A stretch of 64,000 nucleotides of DNA from Polytrichum commune (GCA_950295325.1 OX485809.1:12402001-12466000), one strand, 5' to 3'. Shown: positions 11,201-24,055, counted from the stretch's first letter. Translations and numbers: made by a program. Notes: generated by a model not told the origin, from the letters alone.

Positions 11201-14200
11201 AGTTGGTGGGTCTATTGGAATGGGAGACTATTTGGAGGCAGGCACCATTGTGTTTCTTTTCACCCTTGCAGACTGGTTAGAGTCCAGATCTACTGATAAG
11301 GTCTGTCCTCTCGAAAGCAGACTTCATGATCGAACAACTTGGTTGTACATGCCAACTCTACTTTTGTGGAGAGATTGTTGCCCAATGTGAAGTACAGTAG
11401 CTATTTGGTAAAAACTGCCTTGGAGTTACAATTATTATATAACTAGTGAGGGTCGGTCATTGGAGTGTAAGTTTGGAGAGATGACAAGACCTGGCAAATA
11501 ATGATGAGTATTAGCTGCTATGTGGTGCTGCAAGAATAAACCACCCTCCAGCTTAGCTTTGGGTTGACCTTGGATTTGAGGCGTCCTTCGGTGTCTTAAT
11601 GTGTAACGTGTTTGTTACCTGTTGCTTCTTATGCAGGCCCGCACTGCTATAGCAGCTGTAGTGGATCGTGCCCCACAGAGTGCTGTACTTTTAGATGGTG
11701 GACAAAGAGTTCGTGTGGAGGATGTGGAGGTAGGAACATTACTTGCTGTGAAAGCAGGGGAAACGATTCCTATTGATGGTGAAGTGGTTTCAGGTAAGAG
11801 TACTGTGGATGAAAGCAGCTTAACTGGTGAATCTGTGCCAGTGGAGAAGGAGGCGGGGGCAACAGTATGGGCTGGAACCATGAACATGTCAGGTTGGTGA
11901 TGTCTCAGATCCTCTAACCAACTTGTGCTGACAGAATTTCAATCCGTCAGAATGTTTTGTCAGAATTTTTGGGCAGAACTTAGTGCAGGCATTTGAGCAT
12001 TAGAAGTATGGTTCAGAGGTAAGATCATGTTTGGAACCCCTACGTACACATTAGCTGTAATTTGCTGGGCAGTCGACCCTTGTGATGTGGTAATTAATAT
12101 TTTGAAAACTTGACACCTTTATCATTACAGGGTATGTGACAATGAAGACTACAGCTCTATCAGTTGATTCTGCTGTGGCAAGGATGGTGAGGCTTGTTGA
12201 GGAAGCTCAAAACCAACGATCTAGTACAGAGATGTTGGTGGAGAGGATAGCAAAGTATTACACACCTGGTAAGCCTTCTATTCAGGTTTTCTTGTCTTGT
12301 GAAATAAACACCAGATGTTGTCATGTTTAGAAATGGATGACCTTGGTGAAGATGCAATCATATTATGAAATTTCCGTCCTATGGTAATTATATTTTTGTA
12401 CTTGCTTTAACATTTTCTTGTGCTTTTATCTCTTGCAGCAATTGTCATTGCAGCAGTTGTCATAGCAATTGTTCCCTGGGCAAGTGGAGTACACAACCCA
12501 AAACATTGGCTCTACCTTGCACTAGTTTTGCTTGTAGTAGCATGCCCCTGTGCCTTGGTTATATCCACCCCAGTTGTAGTCACATGTGGGATAGCTCAAG
12601 CTGCTCATTTGGGGTTGCTGATAAAAGGTGGTACCTACCTGGAAATACTCGGCAGGCTCAAGGTGGTGGCTTTAGATAAGACTGGCACTTTGTCTGAAGG
12701 GCACTTTCGTGTGTCTGATGTGCTTGCCGTTGATGGTGTTTCCTCTATCAAGGACATTTTATACTGGTATATTGTTCTTCCCTCACGTCCCTTTTCATGG
12801 GTATACCACATGGGCATATATCTTGCTGACAGGTTCTTAGAATACCAACCTAGACATTTTATCGTGTGAATTAAAGTGCCGAAGCTCTTAATAAATGTTA
12901 CAAATTTCAACCTCTTGACTCCAAGCCATGGATTTTCTGGCAATTTCAAGACAGATCTTCGAATGATCCAGTCTGAGAATGTAGTGATAGTTCTAGCTGA
13001 TTTTATTTTTTTGCAGGCTAACAAGTGTTGAGAGTCAAGCAAGTCATCCGTTGGCAGCAGCCCTTGTCAGCTATGCTCGCATTCATGGGGTAGAACCTTC
13101 AGACAATGTAACCGATTTTGAGATCATTCCAGGAGAGGGGGTGTCAGGAGTTGTTGACGGACACACCATTCAGATTGGGAATACACGTATGGCAAATCGA
13201 CTTGGGTGGGATACAGGTATTCCCCCCTTTGTTAAGCAATTTTTAGGTTCAGCTCAGTTTCTGTGTCGTCCATTGAAGACTGTTGCAATCTCTAAACCCA
13301 AAACTCAAGGTCAAGGTCTGGTTGATGTTCTACGTCGGTTATTGGTTTTTAAGTCTCAATTGTTTTAGTTTGTGCCTTGCGAAGTGCTCAATGAAGAATC
13401 CCAATTAAGCTTTTAGTTACTATCGTAGGCTGCTGGGTCTCTACAAGTGACACTACATGAACATTTTGAAGATTCAAGAATAGTCATTTTTCATAATTCT
13501 TGTCTTGGTGCATTAAGGCCCAGAGATAAGTGTCAGGTATCTGCACGTGTTTGGAGCTTTGGTGGTATCTTTGTTCATTGTTGTACACATATGTAGAATT
13601 GGTTTTCTGGTTGTCCTCACTTGGATGATGGTGGGGTTTCAGTGGCCAGTTTAGAGACAATGGAGAAATGGAGTAGTTTTGGAGCAACAGTTGGTTGGAT
13701 AGGTGTGGATGGAAATGCCATTGGCATTTACAGTGTTGGTGACCAACTTCGACCTGAAGCACCTGAAGCTGTTAGAGAGCTGAAGGTAATTTCCCTTCAC
13801 ATCTAGTACTTGCCTTTCCAAATCTGTTAGGAAACTGAAGGCAATTTGCCTTTCATACCCAAGGGAAGTTCATAAATCCTTTGCAATCAGCTTGGACTTG
13901 CCAAAGTTACACTAGGGGCACAATTTGTTTGTTTGAACAGATTTGTTCAATTGTACTGTAGACTTCTAGACGACTAAGTTTCAAATTAATGTTGCAATCT
14001 TTTTTTTTTTAATGTGTTCATTACAAGCAGTGTAATTTTTCTGACTTTGTACATGACTACAGAAACTTGGCATTCGAATTGCTATGCTGACCGGTGACAG
14101 CTCTGCAGCTGCTGCCTATGTGCATAAGAAGGTAGGCACTACTTGTGTTTTGGTTTGAAAAATTTGCTCAAGGTTTGTAACTTTTATTTCACTTTGATGT

Positions 14201-16200
14201 TGTACTATTGACGAATCAGTGCCATCATTGCTGCCAAGGTCAAGGTCCTGTTCTATAAGCTGACAACCTCATTTTGGTCATGGTTTTTCAACTTTGGTCA
14301 CCTTGGCTTTAGTGGTCTACCCAATCCAGACACCTTGTTTCTGTTAAGAACAGCTGTACATGTGTCTGAACTAAGTACTATGAACTAACTTCTGATGTTG
14401 TCATGATTCATCAGATTGGTGACATCGATATACATGCAGATTTGCTTCCTGAAGACAAAGTTAGAATAGTAAGTGAACTCAAAGCAAATGGTGTCATAGC
14501 GATGGTGGGAGATGGCATTAATGATGCTCCTGCGTTGGCAGCTGCGGATGTGGGAATTGCCATGGGCGTGGCTGGGTCAGCTGTTGCCATGGAAACAGCT
14601 GATGTTGCACTCATGACAAATGACCTGCGGAAGTTGGCAGCTGCAGTGCAGCTTGGTCAAAGGTGCCGGTGGGTGATTGGACAGAATGTCACGTTCAGCT
14701 TTTTAACAAAGTTTCTTATCATTGGTCTAGCAGCTGGTGGGTATGCATCTTTATGGGCAGCAGTGGTGGCAGATGTTGGAACGTGTTTGATAGTTATTTT
14801 CAACAGCATGCGACTCCTGAAGAAAGGCAAGAAACATGCAGGGCATGGTAATTGTCTGAATCCATTAACCTTGTGATAGGATTTGAATCCCGTTTGAGAA
14901 TTTGTAAATGTTAAGGTTAAGAATATGCATTTCAATTCAAAAACTTGTTAACAGATTTCAACAAGCTAAATTATGAAATGGAGGTATTAATCTAGGTCCA
15001 GTGGAGTAGTTGAGTCAGCCTAAATGACCAGGACCAGATAAGTCACAGGGCAGTAATAATTCTTTGTGTGGCAAAAGACTTGTCATTCATTCCCAAGTCC
15101 TTCAGTTCTGTAATACTCAGGTTCTGAACACCCAGGACTAATATTTCATGGGACTTGCAGGCCATTGTGTTGCCAAACAATTTGCAGCAGACAAGAAGCA
15201 TATACATGGTAAAAGTTGCTGTGAGAAAGATGGCAAGGATGACCACTGCTTAGAAGGATCAGATGTGGAAGCAGGTGAGGTGCAGTCACCTGTTGTCCCA
15301 CATAAACACAAAGGTTTGTTTCCTTGGTTGCATGAACACCGCCACCACCACAACCACAACCACAACCACCATCATCATCACCACCACCATGAAAAGAAGG
15401 AGAAGGAGGATCCATGTTGCAAGGATGAGGAGGATCACTCAGTTCCATGTTGCACGAGTGCTAGGTGTGAGCAGAAGGTTCTTACCTCCAGAGGGAAAGG
15501 ACATCGCCACAGCCATCTATTTGGCACTAGTTTTGGCATAGGCAATAAGAAGAAGGGACTGACTAATGATGTCGAGCTTTGCAGCAGTCAATGCTGTAGT
15601 GATCCTACTCCTGCCCCAACAATCCAACTCAACTGTGGATCGGATTCAAAATGCTGTTTACCACAAACCCCTAAATCCATTGCTGTGGCACTACCACACC
15701 AAAAGTCCAGAGCTTTGGAATTGGATGCAGATTGTTGCTCAAAAGCTGCACACAAGGAGACCATTCCAGTTGTTGAGAAATCAAAAGGAAAGACTGGCGG
15801 TGGCTGCTGTGTAAAAGGGAAATGCAAGCCATCTGAAGCACCAGTGGTAACGTCCTCTGCAAACACTCCCTGGTGCTGCTCAAATGGAGAATGCAAGGAT
15901 TCTGCTTTGGCTGGTGCAGCTCATTGCTGTGCAACAGGAATGGGTAAAACTGCTGAAGTTTGTAAGTCTTCAAAGACCACATGTGAGGTGAGCAAGGATG
16001 CTGTAGCAGTTGATCATAAGACTGCATCTGGGAAATCCAACACGAGGTGTTGTGCAGATGTCAAATGCAAGTCACTCCAAGGTGAAGCCAAGGTGTTGCC
16101 TGATACCTTCCCCTTAAACAAACCTGAAGATGCTGCAACCACGGGAATGTGCTGTGCAGATGCATCCAGTTGCAAGTCATGTGTGGCACCATCTGGGTAA
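8248..16200 (+). CDS. P1B-type heavy-metal ATPase (Zn/Cd exporter, HMA2/HMA4 type), 12 exons, 1292 aa
   Basis: Predicted membrane pump that uses ATP to move Zn2+/Cd2+ out of the cytosol. Exons: 8248-8490, 9541-10213, 10526-10783, 11203-11300, 11637-11892, 12131-12268, 12439-12766, 13017-13216, 13643-13785, 14063-14131, 14415-14847, 15161-16200. All introns are GT-AG and phases close without a stop. Landmarks: His-rich N-terminus (1-80), CGH/HGDH motif (117-127), heavy-metal-binding domain with GICCPSE (259-265), TGE (487), CPC metal site in the membrane (591-593), phosphorylation site DKTGT (635-639), HP (675-676), TGD (789), GDGIND (834-839), His run (about 1004-1023) and 11 Cys-Cys pairs in the tail. 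GICC(P/T)SE and CPC are typical of the plant Zn/Cd subgroup. The ~250-residue extension before the metal-binding domain is unlike Arabidopsis HMA2-4. The exon 2 acceptor is uncertain: 9430 is also in phase and would add 37 residues. Confidence 0.92.
8757..8895. repeat. Inverted-repeat hairpin in ATPase intron 1 (dispersed family)
   Basis: The arm ggttcgttgagggtcaaact returns in reverse as gagtttggccctcaatgaacc, with flanking parts also pairing, forming an imperfect hairpin of about 55-bp arms. A related sequence lies at 18845-18945. It looks like a small foldback element inside the first intron. Confidence 0.65.
10255..10494 (+). repeat. Tandem duplication in ATPase intron 2, 144-bp offset
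   Basis: Positions 10255-10350 and 10399-10494 match at a constant offset of 144 bases with about ten differences over 96 bases. Both copies end in ggagcagcag. The real acceptor lies just after copy 2 (AG at 10524-10525). Confidence 0.9.
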
Positions 16201-17301
16201 TGCAAGGCTTAAGGTTCTTCCCCAGCTCAGTTCACACAGATTGACAACTTTTTGGTGACTTTTCTACAATTCAGCAATGCTCAACGATCATCTGTGTGCG
16301 GTTGTGTGCATACATGAGAATGCCGTTCTTGAACTCAACCTCCTTGTCGTAGGAGGTGCCTTTCAGCATCCCATCTTGTCTGATTTGCAAGAATCTGAAC
16401 ATAGAAATGTTTCGGATAGGCTCACATGAAGTTTACACAGTAGGTAGTGGCTTCACCTATTCAATTGGATCGCAATGTATGGCTGCAGAAACAGGGATTT
16501 GGAGCTATCAAGCTCGTAACAAGATTGCATTGGAAAATGTCTGATTCATTCAATCAAACGTGACTTCATTTTTAAGAGCTTTTAAAATGAGAGTCCCCAC
16601 GATTATTCACTTTGTCTGTAAACAAATGTTTGTACTGTAAATCTATTTCAGAAGGGAGTCTTGAACTTTTCGCCATTTGATTCTGTCAACAAACATATTC
16701 TTTAATTGGAATAGTGTCTGGAACTAATGAAAGTGTACTCTGGCTTTATCGTAAGAGCTTTTAACCCTTTATTACCCCTGGGCCATCTCTTGCCAAGAGA
16801 GTGTTCTAGATCACCACCTCACATCAACATTTGGGCCTCCCACTGGCATGGTGATTGTTATACACTCTATTTCAAGAAGAAAGAAGTCCCATTAGATCGT
16901 GATTTAATATGAAGGTGAACGATCCTGTGGTGAATTTGATCTTTGTAGGTCTCTAAGATTGGAGTGCGAAGTATTCTTGCCTGTGGGTGTTGCCCATTTT
17001 AAGAATCAACTATCCATAGCAGTTTCAGCAATCCTCCAATAGCAAACATGCTCCAAATATAGCGTTCAAGCTCAAATAGGACAGAAACATGGTACTTATC
17101 ATCCAATCGATGAACTTTGATTGGATCTAGAAGTGGCATATGAACCTAAATTTGGAATTTGAACCTCACATGTATGTTATCCAATTTGTACATGTGTGTA
17201 TATTATGACCTAAGGTCCACATCCATCATGTCATCCAAATCTAGAAATGAAAGATTTTTCACTACACTAATTATCCCTATTAGTGTGTGTGATACTCATT
17301 G
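16201..17301. other. 3' region of the ATPase gene and spacer
   Basis: The first few hundred bases after the stop codon probably hold the 3' untranslated region. No further protein-like frame, RNA gene or repeat was recognised up to the small element at 17302. Confidence 0.4.
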
Positions 17302-17783
17302 TTTATGGTATTTTGTGTCACATACACTATTTTCAAAGGGCCTAAACTAGATACCTAGAGGTTTGAAAGTGTCATGCCTGCTGATTGCCAATATGACTTC
17401 ATTTGTCACTATAAGTAAATTTTCTTCATCACTGTAAGTAAATTTGTAACTATAAGTGAAAAAATATCTACACTATGACATCTAGAGTAGGACATTGAGA
17501 TATGTTAGATGATAGTCTTTTGTTGTAGTATGCAAGGGGAAGATGTTTTTGAGCTTACTAATGGCAAGTGTCATATGTGTAAACTTTAGTCAACTTGTAG
17601 ACCATTGTGTGACATAGACACCTCATATCATTATTGAGCATACTCATGCCAAGATATTAGTAAGTGCACTTGAACACCAAGTGTCATGAGGTGACACTTA
17701 TGATGAAGTTGTTGAGCAACCTAGCATATGCCTCAAAATAGGGTAAGTGACACTATTATGCATGTGACACTAAATACCATAAA
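17302..17783. mobile_element. TIR element, family 'TTTAGTGTCA', ~480 bp
   Basis: The left end reads tttatggtattttgtgtcac and the right end is its inverse, ending gtgacactaaataccataaa. These ends match those of the element at 60452-60662 and, more loosely, 46218-46598 and 59381-59748. The interior has no coding capacity. It is a non-autonomous DNA element. Confidence 0.65.
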
Positions 17784-18844
17784 TGGTGTAATTCCCCAAA
17801 CATGCACTATTTTTCCAAGTCTCAAAATTAATAAGGGTTAAAAATTTTATTGAGTGGTACTAAATTCATGAATACATGCTCTAAGGTGCTTATAGAGTGA
17901 CAATTTCATTTATATGCAAACACATGCATGTCCATGAATAGTGCTAGGATGAACAATGCTTCCTAGATCTTTTGGTGGCACTAATTTCATAGAATAGATA
18001 AATTTAGTATCATCTTCATTGTTTTCCTGCACTCACTATTAGCCCTCCCTCACTATTTGGGATAATTAGTGTAGCTACCCCAACTTGATAACTTCAACTT
18101 TGATGATAGTGAACTCTAATGCCTTTGACATCAAAGATGGTATGAAAGTCCAAGTTCAATGCACTGTACCCTTGGACAGTAAAGAGTTAAGATGGGAGTC
18201 TAGCAACTACACTAAATAGTCCTAAGGTTCTTGTGGCTCACATGAGTTACACAAATGTATCAAATGCCAATGATGATGATTAAAAGTTAAAAATCTAAAT
18301 TCAAGAGTAAAAGCTCACATGCATTTTTAAAATCACAGATTTATACACACAATAATTGTACAGTACATACTTGTCATTTCAAGCTTTAGAATTGGAGTAG
18401 AGATGAAAACATTATAAGAATCTACAGGGAGTAGTATCTTCTCTTAGAATGATCACATAGGTTCTTTCAATGGTATTTATTATTGAACCTAGAACGATGC
18501 CTATATTTCCAGCACATAGTTCACTCTCATTGTAACACAGTTAGTCTATGGTCCCGCGGGGGGGGGGGGGGGCCTCGTCATTGGAAACCTAAATGATGTG
18601 TGTGGGTCACTTTGAAATTAACCCCCTATATACAAGAAGTTTATAGAGAAAAACAAACACGTATGTACTAACAATGTGCTAGAAAATGGACTCTTGCCGA
18701 GGTTGTTGGTGTTGATTGATGGGAATGCTTCGACAATTGCACATGACAAGATGGACTGAGTTGGGAAAGGAGATCCTCAATTTCGGGCAAAAGACATCTA
18801 AGATCCCAATTCTATGGACAACTTATTAAAAAAATTGTAAACGA
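17784..18844. repeat. Spacer with a 15-base G run
   Basis: No gene is seen. A run of 15 G lies at 18558-18572 after cccgc. A block near 18190-18235 resembles one end of the TIR element at 5903-6255 (ctacactaaatagtcc). Confidence 0.5.
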
Positions 18845-18945
18845 AGAACAACCTATTTCGGTTCATTGAGGGTCAAATTCATTCGAGCACCTCTTGGCAT
18901 GCCAAAATAAGTTTGAGCCTCTTTACTCAAACCTTCACACTACCT
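18845..18945. repeat. Second copy of the intron-1 foldback family
   Basis: Contains ggttcattgagggtcaaatt and the reverse-related aagtttgagcctctttactc, matching the arms of the element in ATPase intron 1. The copy is more decayed and abuts the next element. Confidence 0.5.
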
Positions 18946-18951
18946 TCCTAT

Positions 18952-19171
18952 GATCGGGGAGAACCGGAAGTTAGTTACATATAAACCGGTTGAGTTTGAG
19001 CAATACCTGGTTGAAGTTCAAGACTGCATGAAAATTACTGATCATTTTAGAGGAATTTATAGAATATACCCCAATTTAATAAAGGAAAACCGAAGGATGT
19101 CAACATGTAACCAGTTGGACTTGCAAACACTAGGATCTCAACTGATTATGCCCAAAAATCTCCCTGATCAC
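18952..19171 (+). mobile_element. Small TIR element with ATCGGGGAGA ends, copy 1
   Basis: Starts atcggggagaaccgg and ends ctccctgat, an inverted form of the start. It matches 21126-21345 (reverse) and 24056-24275 over its whole length of about 220 bp. The long open frame across this copy (18950-19321) is therefore repeat sequence, not a gene. Confidence 0.75.
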
Positions 19172-19563
19172 TGCTACCTTCAAGCATGCACTGAAAACTT
19201 GCCAAACATGGAAGGTGTTGTATGCAGAAGAACCAGCTCACACCCAAAAGTCATGTTGAGTGAGAGGATACTCTACTGCAGTGTTTACTCTGATAGCAAC
19301 ACTGAAATCAGCATTGATTAGAGGGAACTTGCAATCTCATGTTCATGATCGCACCAGAGATTCTCAAGACACGTCAATTTGGAACAGGTATCAGCGTTAG
19401 CATTTACCACCAGGAATTGATTTGTTGGCTCTGTCTGTAGGACAGAGACTATGCATCAACTTCTTCGTTTCAAGAGCAAATTTCCTAACCACTTTGTGTT
19501 CACACTTGGACGTTACTTGTTCTTGTTATTTTTGGTCCACTTTATGTAATGTGGATGTTAACT

Positions 19564-19569
<6 letters not shown>

Positions 19570-19595
<26 letters not shown>
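19570..19595. repeat. (TA)n microsatellite
   Basis: A run of about 12 TA units in AT-rich spacer. Confidence 0.9.
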
Positions 19596-20318
19596 CAAGT
19601 GCTCCCTAAAATGCATTGAAAGACATCTAGTTAACTATAGTTAATTTGGCAGTTCTTGATTATTTATTTTTAAAATTCCGGGTGATAAATGAGTAGCTTC
19701 AATCCTTGACCCGTATTTGAGAAGAAGGTGCACAAAATCCCATAAAGGTTTGGTATAGTGAATAGCCATGAATTGGCATGAGCAAAGTGGACAACTACAA
19801 TTGTAGTCTTTCATAATAAAGGACAGAGCCTCACGGTTCTACCGTTTTCTTGTTTCCCTTCCTTAATGACGAGAAGTAGGTGTGACATACGTGGAGTCTC
19901 CACATGAAGTTTATAATTTTAAGATGGATGCCAATGATACTTTGTGTAATTTGTTTTGGGTAAAATTTTGTAATTAAAGTAAGTTTCAAGGTCTAGGTCA
20001 TTCAAATGCAGGATTCTCTTTGTTTGCTTTATGACAGTCACCATGCAAGTGTGTATTGGGTGCACTAAAAAATGTGCTATCTTTCTAAGAAATACTATAT
20101 ATCAGGAGACATCAAGATTGCAAATGGACTCCTCCAATTGTGTATAAACTGAAATTCTACGGCATCACTGGTCTTGCACCCTTCACTTATGTAGTCCTGT
20201 TTTTTTATTATTATGATTGTTCTCATGAATTGGTGGGTCAGGTTTCCCAAGAGCAACAATGGAAAAATAATCACTCTTCCTAATAGTGCAAAAGAAATGG
20301 GGCGATGGCAGTATCCTA

Positions 20319-22385
20319 ATGCAAAGTGCTCGTACCACAAGTGAAGCAATTGCAATTCTTAAAAATAGACTAGAACAAGGCATTGCTAATGACTCGTACA
20401 TTTACGTTGAAGTTCTAAAGCGGTGCTTGAAGCAGAAGACCTTATAGCAGCCAAGCAGATTCATGATTGCATCATCAAGAGCAGAGTTGGGCAAAATACA
20501 TTTGTGGCGAACAACCTCCTGAGTGGGTATACTGAATGCGGGAGATTGAAGGATGCGTGCCAAGTGTTTGATAAACTTGTGAAAAAGAGTATTCATAGTT
20601 GGACCATCATGATTGGAGGATACGCTCAGCACAATCATGCTAAAGATGCAATGGAGATTTTCAATCAAATGTGCCATGAAGGTGTGCAGCCAAATGAGAT
20701 TACTTACATGAACATCCTGAAGGCATGTGCCAGCCCATGAGCTGTAAGATAGGGCAAAGAAGTTCACGCACATATTAAAAATGGCGGCCTCAAGTCATAT
20801 GTCTTTGTTGAGACCGCCCTCTTTTAGATGTATGCGAAGAGTGGGTGCATCAAGGAGGCGAGGCAAAGTTTTGATAAATTGACCAATCGGGATGTCATTT
20901 CCTGGAATGTCATGATGGATGTATACGCAGAAAGTGGTCCTGAAGCATATGAACTATATCTCCAAATGTAACAGGAAGGCTATAAACCTGATGCATTCAC
21001 TTACACAAGCATTTTGAATGCATGTGCAAGTGGAACCGCAGGGGCTTTGAAATGCGGGAAGGAGGTTCACATCCATGCCATTCAAGCGGGATTTGGGTTA
21101 AACTTGTGAATTGGTAATGACAGCAATCGGGGAGATTTTTGGGCATAATCGGTTGAGATCCTAGTGTTTGCAAGTCCTACCGGTTACATGTTGATATCCT
21201 TCGGTTTTCCTTTATTAAATTGGGGTATATTCTATAAATTCCTCTAAAATGATCGGTAATTTTCCTGCAGTCTTGAACTTCAACCGGTTATTTCTCAAAC
21301 TCAACCGGTTCGTCTGTAACTAACTGCCGGTTCTCCCCGATCATAGGGCAATGCACCTGTTCACATGTACGCAAAGAGCAGCAGTATTGGTGATGCCCAA
21401 CGAGTTTTTGACAGAATGGAGGAACGCGATGTAATCACGTGGACTGTGATGACTGGTGGGATCGCACAACATGGATGTGGTGTCAACGCATATGAACTGT
21501 TCCTCCTTGTGCAAAAAGAGGGTTATGTACCTGACACAACTACTTGTGTGAGCATACTGGACGCATGTGCGAGCGCAGGCTCTTTGAAGTGGGTGTAGGA
21601 GGTTCATAGCCGTGTCATAGAGCACGGATTTGAGTTGGATTTGAGTCAGATTTGCGACTGGCCAGTGCGCTTGTTCACACGTACCCAAAGACGGGAAGTA
21701 TCGACGACGCCCGACGAGATTTTGACATAAGGAGGAATGAGATGTGATTTCGTGGACTTGCACAACCCAGATGTGGCCATGAAGCCCTGGAAGTGTTCAG
21801 GAAAATGATTGCAGAGGGTGTGAACTCCAAGGGGGGCTCCAAGTGGCATGGTATCAGCCTGTAGTCACGCAGGCCTTCTTGACAAAGGTCACTAATTGTT
21901 TTCGGCTATGTCACAAGATTATGGCATCAAACCTACCTTGATGCATTATATATACTTGCATGGTGGATCAGCTTGGGCGGGTGGGAACTTGGAGGAAGCG
22001 AAGCTCGTCATTGATAGCATGCCACTTGTGCCGAACGAAGCTACTTGGGGAGCCTTGCTCGGTGTTTGTCGAAGTGACGTGAATGTGGAGTTGAGTGAGT
22101 TTGCTGCGAGTGAGCTTCTTAAGCTGGAATGCATGGATTCTTCTGCTCACATGCTTCTGTCCAACACCTACACCATGGCCCGCAAGTGGCAGGATGTGTC
22201 TCGGGTGCGCACTTTGATGCAAGAGAGAGGTTCGCAAGGATCCCGGGCGTAGCTGGATTGAAGTTGAAAACAATATCCACGACATTGTTGTAGGGGATGA
22301 ATCGCACCCAGAAACAAAGGAGATTTATGCCGACCTTAGCAGATTGAGTGGAAAATTTGCCTTCATCAATGATGCTGGTTCTTGA
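20319..22385 (+). pseudogene. PPR protein pseudogene (PLS class with E-type C-terminus)
   Basis: Family role: PLS-class PPR proteins bind organelle RNA one base per repeat and often direct C-to-U editing. Reading from an ATG at 20319, PPR units appear in order (for example VFDKLVKKSIHSWTIMIGGY, then MYAKSGCIKEARQSFDKL, then VFDRMEERDVITWTVMTGG), followed by an E region with WGALLGVC and a closing WIEVENNIHDIVVGD-type block. The gene is broken. A one-base deletion near 20444 shifts the frame. Stops lie at 20738, 20750, 20825, 20969, 21107 and 21596. More frameshifts occur after 21650 and near 22235, and a 227-bp element sits at 21120-21346. The DYW domain seen in close moss relatives is absent. 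The locus has no introns, as is usual for this class. It is almost certainly non-functional. Confidence 0.88.
21120..21346 (-). mobile_element. Small TIR element inserted in the PPR pseudogene, copy 2
   Basis: Reverse copy of the element at 18952, with ends atcggggaga and tctccccgat. The PPR sequence on the two sides duplicates a short block (ggtaatg before, ggcaatg after), consistent with a target-site duplication of about 7 bp. The insertion falls inside the conserved Gly-Asn-Ala of a PPR unit. Confidence 0.8.
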
Positions 22386-22738
22386 GCCACAGTTCTCTCA
22401 TAACTTAGGGCTACAGCTTTGAATGCCACATGCTTACAAAATAGAATGTAAATTAGTAAGAAATTCGACATTGAAACCCCAAAGAATGTCGCCAGCTTCG
22501 CCCTAGAGCTTCGTTCTTAATTGATATAAGCAGATAAACTTGAAAATTTCAATGTGAGATGCGAGTTTCTTAGATGGGGGCACAAGAAGCAGAGAAAAAC
22601 TACAATGCCCCAGTAGTCGCCAGTTCATTTGAGCAAGTGAACGACAAAATGTGAACTTGAATTGACATGTGGATATTTTAAGATGGAATCTAGCAACTTT
22701 CTCTCAATGAGTTCATGCAAAATAAGTTAAACAGGTCT

Positions 22739-22905
22739 AACTTCGGTCACTTTCTTCAATCAAACACCTATATTTGAATGGTGTGTGGTTAAGTGTAGAT
22801 CTAAGAACAAACAGTATAAAGACCCATGCTTCAAAATACTGGACTATGTCTTCAAATATTGTTAACTACGCTACACTCAATCCTCAACACAATTGAGGAG
22901 GAGGG
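22739..22905 (+). repeat. Dispersed repeat A, partial copy
   Basis: Contains the family's 5' part (cggtcactt, cctatatttgaatggtg, gactatg). Longer copies are at 27228-27600, 39545-40125, 48480-48838 and, reversed, 61675-62045. A further weak fragment is at 34480-34590. Confidence 0.6.
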
Positions 22906-22909
22906 CGGC

Positions 22910-24050
22910 AGGAGAACCTATGTTCATTTGAAAACCAACACACATGCACTTCTTATATTCATAACTCAATCAAGATAAATCCACTTTTCTGTTGACGTTT
23001 CATCATAGATTTGCTAATGCAATACAAGTTTCAGTTCTTACGTATATATATATATGATCAGTAGAAGGCGGTGAACCAAGAGAATGTAATCGAATGACAC
23101 TCGCGTCCCTTATTTCTTTAAAAAAGCAGCGACATGATCATTATTACCACTCAAGCTCAGTGTTTAGTTTCATTACAACCTGATTCCATTTTGACTTCTC
23201 CATGACTTTTCCCACAAAATACACTGTCAAGACATCAATTATTAGAGTAGACCCAGTTATTGTCACTCGAATGACTAATTCTGATGCGGGATGGAACAAA
23301 ACTACGCTGAGGATCGTGACTGGTAAAACGTAGCAAATGCAACTCAAGCGTAGAAGCTCATGTGCATGTCCAAGGTTTATGCACTCAATATTCAAAGTAG
23401 GGTAAAGAACAACATAATTTGTAGGAGAGGAAAGTCATGAGTTAGTCGCACCTATTCCCCATACTTTGGCTAGATTTGTGAAGGTACTTAGAGTGATCTA
23501 AAATTATGTGTTGACTATCTTGTTGGATTTCACCTTTTGAATCGGAGTCGGATGCCGTGCGATTCATAATATTTGGATCACACCTCAAATTTTTACCGAT
23601 CTTCCAAGCCAAGGTAATTCATAATCCATTGTGGTCATAGACGACCATTCATATATGCTACCCATCTACATTGATGTGTGTGATTAAGTTGCTTTCACAA
23701 ATAGGTTGCCTATTCACTCATGCAAATGATCTTGGGGCCGAAATCAAATCACAAAAACTTATAACGTTGTTTACTCATATGTATTTGCAACTCCAACACG
23801 AGGTGGGGAGGGGAGGGGAGGAGTAATTTGGTTTGAAATAGTATTCACCCAAATAATAACCCAGGTATACAAAGATTATCCCATCTTGCCATATCCACCA
23901 AATAGCAATATTTGACTAGTATTATGATTTTGGCAGGTTCTTTGATACCATAAGTGATATTGCTCATCGATACCATGCATTCATCTATATACCCGTCCAA
24001 CCATGTAAAAGTAAGTCATTGGTACTTATCATTTTCACCCTCATTTTGAA
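22910..24050. other. Spacer, nothing recognised
   Basis: Short TA run near 23044 and a G-rich block near 23803-23823. No protein-like frame was found. Confidence 0.4.
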
Positions 24051-24055
24051 ACAAT

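Noticed and set aside
15146-16027. Several long minus-strand frames opposite the ATPase tail
   Set aside because: They are mirror frames of the His/Cys-rich exon; splice phase and domain order support only the plus strand.
18950-19321. 123-codon open frame starting MIGENRKLV
   Set aside because: Most of it is the small TIR element that recurs at 21126 and 24056.
20319-22385. Idea that RNA editing could repair the PPR stops
   Set aside because: Known C/U editing of this kind acts on organelle transcripts. This locus also has frameshifts and an inserted element, which editing could not mend.
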